31,474 nt of DNA from CAZRRV01 sp964406705 (GTDB taxonomy: Bacteria; Bacillota; Clostridia; Oscillospirales; Acutalibacteraceae), in NCBI GenBank assembly GCA_964406705.1, contig CAYOSS010000011.1, forward strand, positions 1 to 31,474, in the 5' to 3' direction. The translations under genes were made by a program, and so were the position numbers. This document shows positions 23,876 through 31,474 of the stretch, in pieces. The notes under the pieces were generated by a model. It saw only the letters and a list, made by a program, of their open reading frames with translations, was not told the origin of the DNA and did not search any database. Position 1 is the first letter of the stretch, and each line of letters begins with the position of its first letter.

Positions 23876-25303
23876 ATGCGCGACACATACGAAAACCCGC
23901 TTTGCACCCGTTACGCGGGGCGGGAGATGAGGGAGTTATTCTCCGACGACAGAAAATTCTCCACCTGGAGGCGGCTCTGGGTGGCGCTGGCCGAGACCGA
24001 GCGGGAGTTGGGGCTGCCCATCACCGAGGAGCAGATAGCCGAGATGCGGGAGCACATTTACGATATCGACTACGAGGCCGCCGCGAGGGAGGAGAAGATC
24101 ACCCGGCACGACGTGATGGCGCACGTCCACGTCTACGCCGCCGCCTGCCCCAAGGCCGCCGGGATAATCCACCTCGGGGCGACCTCCTGCTACGTGGGGG
24201 ACAACACCGACATCATCCTTATGACCGAGGGGCTGCGGATAATCAAGAACAAGCTCCTGATCTGCATAAAGCGGCTGCGGGACTTTTCGCTCCGGTATAA
24301 GGACGTCCCCGCCCTCGCCTACACCCACTTCCAGCCCGCTCAGCCCACGACCGTCGGCAAACGCGCCTCGCTCTGGCTCTACGATCTCACCCTCGACTAC
24401 GAAGAAGTCTCCCGGCGCGTGGAGAATATGGCTCTGCTCGGCTGCAAGGGGACGACGGGCACGGCGGCGAGCTTTATGGAGCTGTTCGGCGGGGACGGGG
24501 AAAAGTGCCGCCGGCTCGATAAGCTTATAGCGGAGAAGATGGGCTTCTCGCGGGTGCAGCCCGTCTCGGGGCAAACTTACACGCGCAAGACGGACTCCTT
24601 TGTCCTCGGGGCGCTGTCGGGCGTCGCTCAAAGTGCGATGAAGTTCGCGGGGGACGTGCGGCTGCTCCAGCACGAAAAGGAGCTCGAGGAGCCGTTCGAG
24701 AGCGGGCAGATAGGCTCGTCCGCGATGGCGTACAAGCGCAACCCGATGCGCTGCGAGCGGATAACCTCCCTCGCGAGGTACGTCATTACGGCGGCGGAAA
24801 ACCCCGCCTTCACCGCCGGCACGCAGTGGCTGGAACGCACCTTGGACGACTCCGCGAACCGGCGCATAGCCATCCCGGAAGCGTTTTTGGCGGCGGACGG
24901 GATACTCACCCTCTACGCGAACGTCACCGGGGGGCTTAAAGTCTACCCGGAAATGGCGAAGCGGCACCTTCGCGAGGAGCTGCCCTTTATGGCGAGCGAG
25001 AACATCCTTATGCGGGCGGTGAAGAAGGGCGGCAACCGACAGGAGCTTCACGAGGCGATCCGCCGGTACGCTATGGAGACCGCGGAGCGGGTTAAGAACG
25101 GCGGGGAGAACGACTTCACCCGCCGCGTCGCGGACGACCCGCGCTTCGCCCTCAGCGAGGAGGAAATCGCGGGGGAGCTGAGGCCCGAAGCCTTCACGGG
25201 GAGGGCGGCCGACCAGGTGAGCGAGTTCATAGAGGAAGTCGTCGACCCGCTGCTGCGGCGCGACCCGCCGGACGAGGGCAAGGCCGGCGGGGTGGAGGTG
25301 TAA
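23876..25303 (+). CDS. purB: Adenylosuccinate lyase
   Basis: Purine synthesis enzyme that removes fumarate from SAICAR and from adenylosuccinate. The 475 residues belong to the fumarase/aspartase superfamily. Conserved regions are HDVMAHVHVYAAACPKAAGIIHLGATSCYVGDN near residues 80-112, YTHFQPAQPTTVGKRASLWLYDL near 142-164, and the flexible signature loop GSSAMAYKRNPMRCERI near 281-297 holding the catalytic serine. AGAGGAGG lies 8 nt before the ATG. Length and the early MRDTYENPL sequence resemble the clostridial form. The ribosome site of the next gene is inside its last codons. Confidence 0.96.
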   Translation: MRDTYENPLCTRYAGREMRELFSDDRKFSTWRRLWVALAETERELGLPITEEQIAEMREHIYDIDYEAAAREEKITRHDVMAHVHVYAAACPKAAGIIHLGATSCYVGDNTDIILMTEGLRIIKNKLLICIKRLRDFSLRYKDVPALAYTHFQPAQPTTVGKRASLWLYDLTLDYEEVSRRVENMALLGCKGTTGTAASFMELFGGDGEKCRRLDKLIAEKMGFSRVQPVSGQTYTRKTDSFVLGALSGVAQSAMKFAGDVRLLQHEKELEEPFESGQIGSSAMAYKRNPMRCERITSLARYVITAAENPAFTAGTQWLERTLDDSANRRIAIPEAFLAADGILTLYANVTGGLKVYPEMAKRHLREELPFMASENILMRAVKKGGNRQELHEAIRRYAMETAERVKNGGENDFTRRVADDPRFALSEEEIAGELRPEAFTGRAADQVSEFIEEVVDPLLRRDPPDEGKAGGVEV

Positions 25304-25307
25304 CACG

Positions 25308-26396
25308 GTGACGGAAACTGCGGCTGATTACTCCGGGTTCTACATAGTGATCCCCTCGCTGGACCCCGACGAGAGACTGCGCGCGACGGTGGAGGGGCTT
25401 CGCGGGGCGGGCTTCTCCCGCTTCGTGTTGGTGGACGACGGGAGCGACTCCGGGCATAAGAAATTCTTCCCCGAGGAGGGCGAGCCGGGGATAACGCTGC
25501 TCGCTCACCCCGCCAACCGGGGCAAGGGCACGGCGCTCAAGACCGCGTTTTCCTGGATTATCGGGCATTCCTCCCCCGGCGACGAGGGAGTAATCACGGT
25601 TGACGGGGACGGGCAGCACGACGCGGGGGACGTCGCCGCCTGCGCCGACCGCCTGCGTGCCGAAAAGAACAAGGTCATCCTCGGCTGCCGGGATTTTTCC
25701 GGGAAGGACGTCCCCGCGAGGAGCCGCTTCGGCAACACCGTCACCCGCCTCTCCTTCAAGCTCCTCTGCGGGATAGACATCTCCGACACGCAAACGGGGC
25801 TGCGGGCGTTCCCTATGGACGTCCTGCCCAAGCTTACCGAAATCAAGGGCGAGAAGTTCGAGTACGAGACGAATATGCTGCTGAACTTAAAGCGCGCCCA
25901 CATAGAGGTAGCGGAAGTGCCCATTAAAACGCTTTATATCGATGAAAACTCCTCCTCACACTTTCGCCCGATAATCGACTCGCTGAGGGTGTACGGCTTC
26001 TTCATAGGGTACCTGCTGAGCTCGATGATCGCGACGGTTATCGACATACTGCTGTTCTACGTCATCAGGAAGGTGGGGGCGCCGTACCTCGGAAGGTGGA
26101 CTATCCTTACCGCGACGGTCGTCTCCCGCGCGGTCTCCTCGCTGACTAACTTCACAATCAACCGCAAGCAGGTCTTCACGAGCAAGGAGCACACCGGGCG
26201 CACGCTGTTCCGCTACTACGCCGTGGCTATTCCTAAAATGCTGGTCTCGGCGGGGCTGGTGCAGCTGATTTCCATATGGCTCGGCGGTATGCCGGGGATA
26301 GATACGCTTATAAAAGCCCTCGTCGACTTAGTGCTGGTCTTCGTATCCTACCGGCTGCAGCAGGAGTGGGTCTTCGCGGAAAAGAGGAAGAAATGA
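25308..26396 (+). CDS. GT2 glycosyltransferase fused to GtrA membrane domain
   Basis: An N-terminal GT-A glycosyltransferase of family 2 (residues about 10-225) resembles dolichyl/polyprenyl-phosphate sugar transferases: FYIVIPSLDPDE, LVDDGSDSG, NRGKGTALKTAF, VDGDGQHDAGDV (DxD-type metal site), QTGLRAFP. A C-terminal GtrA domain (about 228-360) has four predicted membrane segments with SRAVSSLTNFTINRKQVF and RLQQEWVFAEK. GtrA proteins help move polyprenyl-phosphate sugars across the membrane, so the fusion could both make and flip a lipid-linked sugar. GTG start, ribosome site GGAGGTG within purB. ATGA overlap with the next gene. The sugar and acceptor are unknown. Confidence 0.88.
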   Translation: MTETAADYSGFYIVIPSLDPDERLRATVEGLRGAGFSRFVLVDDGSDSGHKKFFPEEGEPGITLLAHPANRGKGTALKTAFSWIIGHSSPGDEGVITVDGDGQHDAGDVAACADRLRAEKNKVILGCRDFSGKDVPARSRFGNTVTRLSFKLLCGIDISDTQTGLRAFPMDVLPKLTEIKGEKFEYETNMLLNLKRAHIEVAEVPIKTLYIDENSSSHFRPIIDSLRVYGFFIGYLLSSMIATVIDILLFYVIRKVGAPYLGRWTILTATVVSRAVSSLTNFTINRKQVFTSKEHTGRTLFRYYAVAIPKMLVSAGLVQLISIWLGGMPGIDTLIKALVDLVLVFVSYRLQQEWVFAEKRKK

Positions 26397-27529
26397 GCGA
26401 CAAACCGCCCGTCTACAATAGCGCGAAAAAGGGTGAAAAGGTTACCGAAAAGCGGCGTCTCACCCCGGGGAAGGTGATACGGCGCGTCGCTCTCTGTATC
26501 GGGACGGCGCTGCTCGCGCTGCTGCTCACGGTGTACTCCTCGCTGTTCGTGCTGACCCACGGCCCCGGGGACTCCCTGCGGGACACGCTTGTGCTCTCTG
26601 CGACACAGGCGAGCGCGACCAAGTGGCTCCCCAAGCTCTTCCTAAAACAAAGCACTATAGACGGGATCCTTCGCCGCTCGGAGCAGGACAGCGCGGGGAG
26701 CATTGACGCGGGGGTGTTCGCCGGGCGCGAGCCGGGCGAGTGGGACGACGCGGTGGACGGGATGAAGCTGGAATTTTTGTCTTACCCCAAGTTTAAGGCG
26801 TACCTTCTCACCGTCAAGGACCCGGCGCGACTGTATGTAGGGGTGTCGTCGGGCGATTTTGCGAGCGCCAAAGCCGGGGTAGGGCTGTTCGACTTCGCCG
26901 AAAAAAGCAGCGCGGCGGCGGCGATAAACGGCGGGGAGTTCGAGGACCCGGGAGGGGTGGGCACGGGAGCCCGCCCTATGGGGCTTACCTACTCCGGTGG
27001 CAAAATGGTCTGGAGCGACGGGCTGAAGCGCACCTTTATAGGCTTCGATAGGGATAACCGCCTCCACTGCCTCGAAAGCCCCTCGGAGGACGAGGCGCGG
27101 CGGCTGGGAATACGCGACGGGGTGTCGTTCCAGAGCGGCAACGTGCTGATAGACCGCGACGGCGAGCGGCTGAACCTGCGCTACCGGCCCGGCAACACAT
27201 CCACCTCTCAGCGCACCGCCATAGCTCAGAGGGCGGACGGGGCGGTGCTCCTTCTCGTGACGGACGGGCGCTCCACCGAGAGCGTGGGCGCGACGAGGGA
27301 CGAAGTCATTGATATTCTGGCGGGAGCGGGCGCGGTCACGGCGGGAATGCTCGACGGCGGCACCTCATCGATGCTCTACTGCCGGGATTACGCGGAAAAA
27401 TACGGCGTGGACCCCGCCACGCTTGACGACTACCAGAAGAGGGGGCTTGTCAACCGCTACAGGGCGTTCATTCCCCCGCGACGGCTTCCCACCTACTTCG
27501 CGGTGAAGCCCTCCGACGGCGGCAGGTAA
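26393..27529 (+). CDS. Membrane-anchored phosphodiester glycosidase (NAGPA-type) domain protein
   Basis: A 378-residue protein. A cytoplasmic N-terminus and a membrane anchor (VALCIGTALLALLLTVYSSLFVL, about residues 36-58) are followed by an external domain of the NAGPA/DUF2233 phosphodiester glycosidase family, whose members cleave GlcNAc-1-phosphodiesters. Family signs are AAINGGEFEDPGG, LTYSGGKMVWSDG, RTAIAQRADGAVLLLVTDGR and VTAGMLDGGTSSMLYC. AAGAGGAAG precedes the ATG, which shares bases with the stop of the glycosyltransferase (ATGA). Context suggests processing of a glycosyl-phosphate polymer or a lipid-linked sugar at the outer face of the membrane; this is inference. Confidence 0.85.
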   Translation: MSDKPPVYNSAKKGEKVTEKRRLTPGKVIRRVALCIGTALLALLLTVYSSLFVLTHGPGDSLRDTLVLSATQASATKWLPKLFLKQSTIDGILRRSEQDSAGSIDAGVFAGREPGEWDDAVDGMKLEFLSYPKFKAYLLTVKDPARLYVGVSSGDFASAKAGVGLFDFAEKSSAAAAINGGEFEDPGGVGTGARPMGLTYSGGKMVWSDGLKRTFIGFDRDNRLHCLESPSEDEARRLGIRDGVSFQSGNVLIDRDGERLNLRYRPGNTSTSQRTAIAQRADGAVLLLVTDGRSTESVGATRDEVIDILAGAGAVTAGMLDGGTSSMLYCRDYAEKYGVDPATLDDYQKRGLVNRYRAFIPPRRLPTYFAVKPSDGGR

Positions 27530-27539
27530 GGGGGGCACT

Positions 27540-28565
27540 ATGAAAAAATCTCTGTTCTACAGGATATATCTCTCGGTCGTCGCGGCGTTCTTGGCACTGC
27601 TCGCCGGGGGGCTGGTGTTCCTCTACCGCTGGGCGGGGGAATACGAAAAGACCCGCCCCGACGTGGTGATGCGGGAGTTCTGCGATAAGTACCTCTCGGA
27701 GGGGGATATGGAGGGTCTCGCCGGGGAGTGCCCGCTCGACATCTCACCCTACGAGACCGGGGAGCGGCTCGAGGCGGCCGGCAGAGCGGCGGCGGAGAAA
27801 AAATTGGAGTTCACCGGGGTCCCCGGCGAAGAGGCGGGCGAGAAGGCGTTTGTCGTCACGGCGGACGGGGAGGCTATGTTCCGCGTGCGGCTGCGCCAAG
27901 CCAAAAAGAGCCGCCTGGGGCTGCGGCCCTACCGCGCGGCGGGAGCTGGCTTCCAGGGGAAGTACAGCAACACCGTCACGGTGGTGGCCCCTCCCGGCGC
28001 AGCGGTCACGGTAAACGGAATCGCGCTTGACGCGGCGGCCTCCTCCCCGGAAGAGCTGCCCGACTGCTTAAAAGCCGCTCCCGGCGCCGCGCCGCCGGTC
28101 CGCTACACCCTCGACAGGATGCTGGACTCCTCTCCCGAAGTGGCGGCGGACGGGCACGATATAATAAACGAAGGCGGAGTCTACAAAGTCTGCGAAAAGA
28201 ACGCCCCCGCCGCGCTGAAAGAGTTCGCCGTCGCCGCGGCGCACGCTTACGCCGCCTATATGGAGGACGATATCCCCTTCGCCGACGCCGCCCGGTACCT
28301 CGACCCCGGTTCCAAATTTTATAAGGAGCTTCGCGGGAGCGAGACGCGCTGGGTCTGGGACCACGACGGATACTCGTTTGACGGCGACAGGTGCGGGGAG
28401 GTTCTCTCCTACGGCGGGGGGTACTACCGCTGCAGGGTGAGCTTTACGCAGGTGCTGCGGCTCGGCTCCCGCACGCACGAGGAAAACTTCGACAAGTACG
28501 TCTATATTAAGACCGGCGGCGGTATGCTCGCCCTCGATATGGTAAACCCGGGAGGCGGAGAATGA
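27540..28565 (+). CDS. Hypothetical membrane-anchored protein
   Basis: I do not recognise a family with confidence. 341 residues: an N-terminal anchor (IYLSVVAAFLALLAGGLVFLYRW, about 9-31) and an external part. An N-terminal segment (RPDVVMREFCDKYLSEGDMEG...) and a C-terminal segment (ALKEFAVAAAHAYAAYMEDD...KYVYIKTGGGMLALDMV) both resemble NTF2-like modules. Between them lies a short beta-rich piece, NTVTVVAPPGAAVTVNGI, similar in style to PEGA/TcaA-like wall-binding domains. AGGGGGG precedes the ATG. ATGA overlap with the PAP2 gene. Probably an envelope protein working with its neighbours. Confidence 0.75.
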   Translation: MKKSLFYRIYLSVVAAFLALLAGGLVFLYRWAGEYEKTRPDVVMREFCDKYLSEGDMEGLAGECPLDISPYETGERLEAAGRAAAEKKLEFTGVPGEEAGEKAFVVTADGEAMFRVRLRQAKKSRLGLRPYRAAGAGFQGKYSNTVTVVAPPGAAVTVNGIALDAAASSPEELPDCLKAAPGAAPPVRYTLDRMLDSSPEVAADGHDIINEGGVYKVCEKNAPAALKEFAVAAAHAYAAYMEDDIPFADAARYLDPGSKFYKELRGSETRWVWDHDGYSFDGDRCGEVLSYGGGYYRCRVSFTQVLRLGSRTHEENFDKYVYIKTGGGMLALDMVNPGGGE

Positions 28566-29110
28566 ACTTATTCGAGATCGGAATATTGGACTGGCTGGCG
28601 GAGCACTTGCGGTGCGGCTTTTTGGACGCGGTGATGCCGGTCATAACGCGGTTCGGCGACGGGGGGATATTCTGGATCGCGCTCGCCGCGGTGCTGTTAA
28701 TTATCCCCAAGACCCGCAAAATCGGGCTCTCGATGGGGCTCGCTCTGCTGACCGGCTTCCTCGTGGGCAACGTCTTCTTAAAAAACGTGGTGGCGAGGGT
28801 GCGCCCCTACGATGTCAAGGAGGGCGTGGAGCTGCTGATCGCCGCGCCGACCGACTGGTCCTTCCCCTCGGGGCACACTCTGGCGTGTTTCGAGGGGGCG
28901 GTGAGTATCACGCTCCGAAAGCGCGCTTGGGGGGTCCCGGCGCTGGTGCTCGCGGCGCTGGTCGCCTTCTCGCGGCTGTATTTGTACGTGCATTACCCCA
29001 CGGACGTGTTAGCCGGGGCGATACTCGGGACGGCGTTCGCCTTCCTCGCGTGCTTCCTCGCGGATAAGCTCTACGCCCGGCTGGAGAGGAACAGGGGCGC
29101 GGAGGAGTAA
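28562..29110 (+). CDS. PAP2-family membrane phosphatase
   Basis: A 182-residue integral membrane phosphatase of the PAP2 superfamily (phosphatidate or undecaprenyl-diphosphate type). All three catalytic motifs are present: KNVVARVRPY (KX6RP, near residue 75), PSGHT (near 102) and SRLYLYVHYPTDVLAG (SRX5HXXXD, near 139). About six hydrophobic segments. As the last gene of a translationally coupled set with a glycosyltransferase-flippase and a phosphodiester glycosidase, recycling of a polyprenyl (di)phosphate carrier is a reasonable guess. A hairpin terminator follows at 29185-29215. Confidence 0.92.
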   Translation: MNLFEIGILDWLAEHLRCGFLDAVMPVITRFGDGGIFWIALAAVLLIIPKTRKIGLSMGLALLTGFLVGNVFLKNVVARVRPYDVKEGVELLIAAPTDWSFPSGHTLACFEGAVSITLRKRAWGVPALVLAALVAFSRLYLYVHYPTDVLAGAILGTAFAFLACFLADKLYARLERNRGAEE

Positions 29111-29184
29111 CCGCTCCCACCGTCAGACGCCGGTCACCAATCGTGGTGCATATGGCCGGCAGACCCGGATCCGCAAATACGGCA

Positions 29185-29215
29185 AAGCCCTCCGCCCTGA
29201 ACGGGCGGGGGGCTT
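29185..29215 (+). terminator. Candidate terminator of the long + transcript
   Basis: A 13-bp stem (29185-29197 with 29203-29215, one G-T pair) around loop TGAAC, ending CTTATTGC. The stem is very stable but the U-tract is poor, so it may only attenuate. Confidence 0.5.
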
Positions 29216-29269
29216 ATTGCTACACGGTAAGAGGTAAAAGAGGCACAAAGGGCAAGCCGCGGGCCGCGG

Positions 29270-29800
29270 TCATGGGGCGGGAACGTGTGCCGCCGCAAAA
29301 CGCGATCGAGGGGGCGGGAACGTGTGCCGCCGCAAAACGCGGTCGCGGGACGGGATCGTGTGCCGCCGCAAGACGCGGTCAAAGAGAGCAGGAGCAAGCG
29401 CCGCCGCAAGACAGTCCGTCGAACCTTCGCTACCCCGACAACGCTGCCGCAAGCTCAGGAGATCCGCTTCGAGCCCGGAAAGCAGCCACCGCAAGCCCGG
29501 GGACCCACTTCGAGCCCGGCGAGCAGCCACCGCAAGCCCGGGGACCCGCTTCGGATCCGGCGACCCTGCTGCAAATCCGGCGACCCTGCTGCAAATCCGG
29601 CGACCCTGCTGCAAATCCGGCGACCCTGCNNNNNNNNNNNNNNNNNNNNNNNNNNNNNNNNNNNNNNNNNNNNNNNNNNNNNNNNNNNNNNNNNNNNNNN
29701 NNNNNNNNNNNNNNNNNNNNNNNNNNNNNATCCGGCGACCCTGCTGCAAATCCGGCGACCCTGCTGCAAATCCGGCGACCCTGCCGCGAGCCCGGGGACA
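29270..29800 (+). repeat. Nested tandem repeats before cysK
   Basis: Three arrays follow one another in 29111-29824, which has no gene. At 29275-29380 there are three 36-37-bp units (GTGTGCCGCCGCAAAACGCG at 29285, 29322 and, varied, 29358). At 29472-29553 there are two 41-bp units differing at only three positions. From 29555 a perfect 20-bp unit, ATCCGGCGACCCTGCTGCAA, starts at 29555, 29575, 29595 and 29615, and again after the gap at 29730, 29750 and 29770. There are no unique spacers, so it is not a CRISPR array. Confidence 0.92.
29630..29729. other. Assembly gap (100 N)
   Basis: One hundred N inside the 20-bp tandem array. The flanking repeat phase requires a gap of 85, 105, 125... bases if the array is unbroken, so 100 is a nominal filler and the true array length is unknown. 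Confidence 0.97.
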
Positions 29801-29824
29801 TGCCGCCCCGGCGGGGGAAACCCG

Positions 29825-30754
29825 CTACTCCGCGAACATCGGGGTGGAGAGGTACCTCTCGCCCGTATCCGGCAGCAGGACGACAATGTGCTTCCCGGCG
29901 AACTCGGGGCGCTTGGCGAGCTCGGTCGCCGCCCAAAGCGCCGCCCCTGAGGACATCCCGACCAGCACGCCCTCGCTGCGGGCTATCGCTCTGCCGGTCG
30001 CGAACGCGTCCTCGTTCTCAACCGGGATAATCTCGTCGTAAATCGAGGTGTTGAGCGTCTCCGGGACAAAGCCCGCGCCGATCCCCTGGATCTTATGCGG
30101 CCCGGACACCCCTTTGGACAGCACCGGCGAAGAAGCCGGCTCCACCGCGACCACGTGGACGGCGGGGTTCTGCGACTTTAGGTACTCCCCCGCGCCGGAA
30201 ACCGTGCCGCCCGTCCCGACGCCCGAAACGAACGCGTCAACCTGCCCGTCGGTGTCCCGCCAAATCTCGGGGCCGGTGGTGGTGCGGTGAATGGCCGGGT
30301 TCGCGGGGTTGACAAACTGCCCCGGAATAAAGCTGTTCGGCGTCTCGGCGGCAAGCTCCTCCGCCTTGGCAATGGCGCCCTTCATACCCTTGGAGCCTTC
30401 CGTCAGCACGATCTCGGCGCCGTAAGCCTTTAGGAGACTGCGCCGCTCGACGCTCATCGTCTCCGGCATCGTGAGGATGATCTTATACCCCCGCGCGGCG
30501 GCGACGGCCGCGAGACCGATCCCGGTGTTGCCGCTGGTGGGCTCGATAATGACGGAATCGGGCTTCAGCAGCCCCCGCTGCTCCGCGTCGTCGATCATCG
30601 CGCGGGCGACACGGTCCTTCACGCTCCCCGCCGGGTTAAAATACTCCAACTTGGCGTAAAGCTGCGCTCCGAGGTTCCTCGCCGCGCCGTAGCGCGAGAG
30701 GTGAAGCAGGGGGGTGTTGCCGATCAGGTCGGTGAAACTTTCAGCGATTTTCAT
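29825..30754 (-). CDS. cysK: Cysteine synthase A (O-acetylserine sulfhydrylase)
   Basis: PLP enzyme forming cysteine from O-acetylserine and sulfide. The 309 residues are typical. PLP lysine in NPAGSVKDRVA near residue 45; SGNTGIG near 72 (substrate loop); phosphate-binding GTGGTVSG near 179; GIGAGFVPETL near 224; and SSGAA near 268. GGAGAGG lies six nt before the ATG. It is monocistronic, with its own consensus promoter and an operator-like inverted repeat just after the start site. The minisatellite begins directly downstream of its stop codon. Full CysK-like length and motifs favour CysK over CysM. Confidence 0.96.
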   Translation of the reverse strand: MKIAESFTDLIGNTPLLHLSRYGAARNLGAQLYAKLEYFNPAGSVKDRVARAMIDDAEQRGLLKPDSVIIEPTSGNTGIGLAAVAAARGYKIILTMPETMSVERRSLLKAYGAEIVLTEGSKGMKGAIAKAEELAAETPNSFIPGQFVNPANPAIHRTTTGPEIWRDTDGQVDAFVSGVGTGGTVSGAGEYLKSQNPAVHVVAVEPASSPVLSKGVSGPHKIQGIGAGFVPETLNTSIYDEIIPVENEDAFATGRAIARSEGVLVGMSSGAALWAATELAKRPEFAGKHIVVLLPDTGERYLSTPMFAE

Positions 30755-30787
30755 AGGGGTCCTCTCCTTTTCCCGACAGGCAATTTA

Positions 30788-30809
30788 CACATTACCTATC
30801 TGTATTGTG
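30788..30809 (-). promoter_or_regulatory. Operator-like inverted repeat in the cysK leader
   Basis: CACATTAC (30788-30795), six bases, GTATTGTG (30802-30809): 7 of 8 positions pair. It covers the predicted transcription start and the first leader bases, where a repressor would block initiation. An Rrf2-type sulfur or Fe-S regulator (CymR/IscR-like) is a candidate by function only. Confidence 0.45.
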
Positions 30810-30814
30810 GGTTT

Positions 30815-30843
30815 AGTATATCACGGTCCGCGCGAGATGTCAA
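30815..30843 (-). promoter_or_regulatory. Promoter for cysK
   Basis: Minus-strand TTGACA (30838-30843), 17-bp spacer ending in TGA, TATACT (30815-30820): consensus -35 plus extended -10. Confidence 0.9.
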
Positions 30844-30894
30844 GGGATTTTTTGCGGTATAGGGAAAAATTATAGGAGAAGGCGAGCTATAGGG

Positions 30895-31474
30895 ACAGCT
30901 GGGGTGGGCGGCCGGCTGGTCCCGCCGGATTTGGCTCCGCCCGGCTCCGTTGCTTTCTTCTCGCTGCGCAGGGTAGCCTTTGACTTCACCCGTCCCTTGA
31001 AGGTTTCTTCTCGCTACCGCGAGGGCAGCTTGCTTTTTTCCCCAGCTATGCTGGGGAACGATGTCCGCTTTTCTTCTCTGCGCCGGAAGGTCCCCGCTTC
31101 GTCGTCGCAAGTTCCATATCGCTCGTTTCCACGCTAAAGCGTGAAAAGCTCGCTCATTCCACTGCTCCTCCTCTCCCCACGACGCCTTACGGCGCCGCGG
31201 GGGCCCCTTATGAAAAGCGGACAGAAAAGAAGTTCAGGCGGACCGGCTTGCTCCTACGCCGAACACTTAGTGATTAGAGGGAAGATGCCACCTGTGCCGT
31301 TGCCCCTGTGGTCGCTGACGCGAGGGTAGCCCAGTAACACCGCTGAATTTGCTCCGCCCGTCGCCGTTGCTTTCTTCTCGCTGCGCGAGGTTAGCCTTCC
31401 AATCTTTCCCAGCTATGCTGGGGAACGATGTCCGCTTTTCTTCTCTGCGCCGGAACGGTCCGGCTTCGTCGTCG
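30895..31474 (-). repeat. Foldback-repeat half-units, right window edge
   Basis: No gene in 30844-31474. Minus-oriented modules: a solo TTTCTTCTCGCTGCGCAGGG near 30954, then CTTCTCGCTACCGCGAGGGC near 31008 and the CCCAGC-TAT-GCTGGG hairpin near 31040. Next are the core arms GTCCGCTTTTC (31063-31073) and GAAAAGCGGAC (31212-31222) enclosing the 140-bp segment, then the block that leads away from the core to about 31330. A second module begins near 31370 and reaches its core at 31433; it ends at the window edge in CGGCTTCGTCGTCG, the first bases of another 140-bp segment. Confidence 0.78.
31097..31236 (-). repeat. 140-bp segment inside the core hairpin (copy B)
   Basis: Reverse complement of 20081-20220, with no difference found by eye, 11 kb away and in the opposite orientation. 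It sits at the same position within its core hairpin. Sequence just outside differs (CGGGGACCTTCCGG here, CCGCGCCCGTCGG in copy A), which marks one edge of the identical stretch. Confidence 0.82.

Noticed and set aside
23936..25306. 456-codon minus-strand frame opposite purB
   Set aside because: A shadow of a GC-rich gene. The plus frame is a complete adenylosuccinate lyase with all motifs.
29555..29790. CRISPR-like array of 20-bp repeats
   Set aside because: Repeats are directly adjacent without unique spacers, and no cas genes are present.

Overview
The window reads as a piece of a high-GC genome from the Clostridia (Bacillota). The main argument is gene order: xseB-ispA-dxs-tlyA-nadK-argR-recN is the classic Bacillota isoprenoid/DNA-repair cluster. 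It is joined by an FtsK/SpoIIIE translocase, a MaeB-like malic enzyme, good sigma-A type promoters (TTGACA-17-TATAAT) and AGGAGG-type ribosome sites. I cannot place it more finely. No rRNA, CRISPR array, phage gene or transposase was seen.

Layout. 1-623: dispersed repeat. 624-3275 (-): ftsK. 3592-4749: malic enzyme, whose stop codon overlaps the -35 box of a tRNA-Thr(CGT) at 4787-4862, followed by a terminator and a small MmcQ/YjbR protein. 5335-6776: a large block of repeats. 6777-8099 (-): a GH39-like glycoside hydrolase. 8364-9590: an AAA/DUF4143 ATPase behind a strong promoter with a perfect palindromic operator. 9619-10287 (-): a membrane-anchored DUF1287 protein. 10440-11880: repeats. 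From a near-perfect promoter at 11886, all genes run on + to 29110: xseB, ispA, dxs, tlyA, nadK, argR, (repeat block), recN, tyrS, (minisatellite), purB, a GT2-GtrA glycosyltransferase, a phosphodiester glycosidase, an unknown membrane protein and a PAP2 phosphatase. 29111-29824: tandem repeats holding a 100-N assembly gap. 29825-30754 (-): cysK. 30895-31474: more dispersed repeat.

The striking property is repeat DNA at every scale. (1) A dispersed family of about 0.45 kb half-units, centred on a conserved inverted repeat (arms GTCCGCTTTTCTTCT / AGAAGAAAAGCGGAC), fills most long intergenic gaps. Two loci (about 10.45-11.59 and 19.25-20.31 kb) carry two half-units head to head, giving foldback elements. 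In two copies the hairpin loop is replaced by an identical 140-bp segment containing a 12-bp stem with a GTAA tetraloop; a third copy starts at the right edge. (2) Independent minisatellites sit between genes (38 bp at tlyA-nadK, 26 bp at tyrS-purB, 37/41/20 bp before cysK) and, in frame, inside housekeeping genes (21 bp in the ftsK linker, 42 bp x 8 in xseB, and 21/24-bp-like units making a 210-residue insert and a 200-residue tail in dxs). The tlyA-nadK array looks seeded by the gene junction itself, so each unit carries a copy of a Shine-Dalgarno-like box.

A further oddity is recN: its only full-length start is an AUA codon placed exactly behind an almost perfect Shine-Dalgarno. The last five genes of the + run (purB, then four envelope genes with overlapping or closely spaced ends) suggest a small polyprenyl-phosphate/glycan handling unit.
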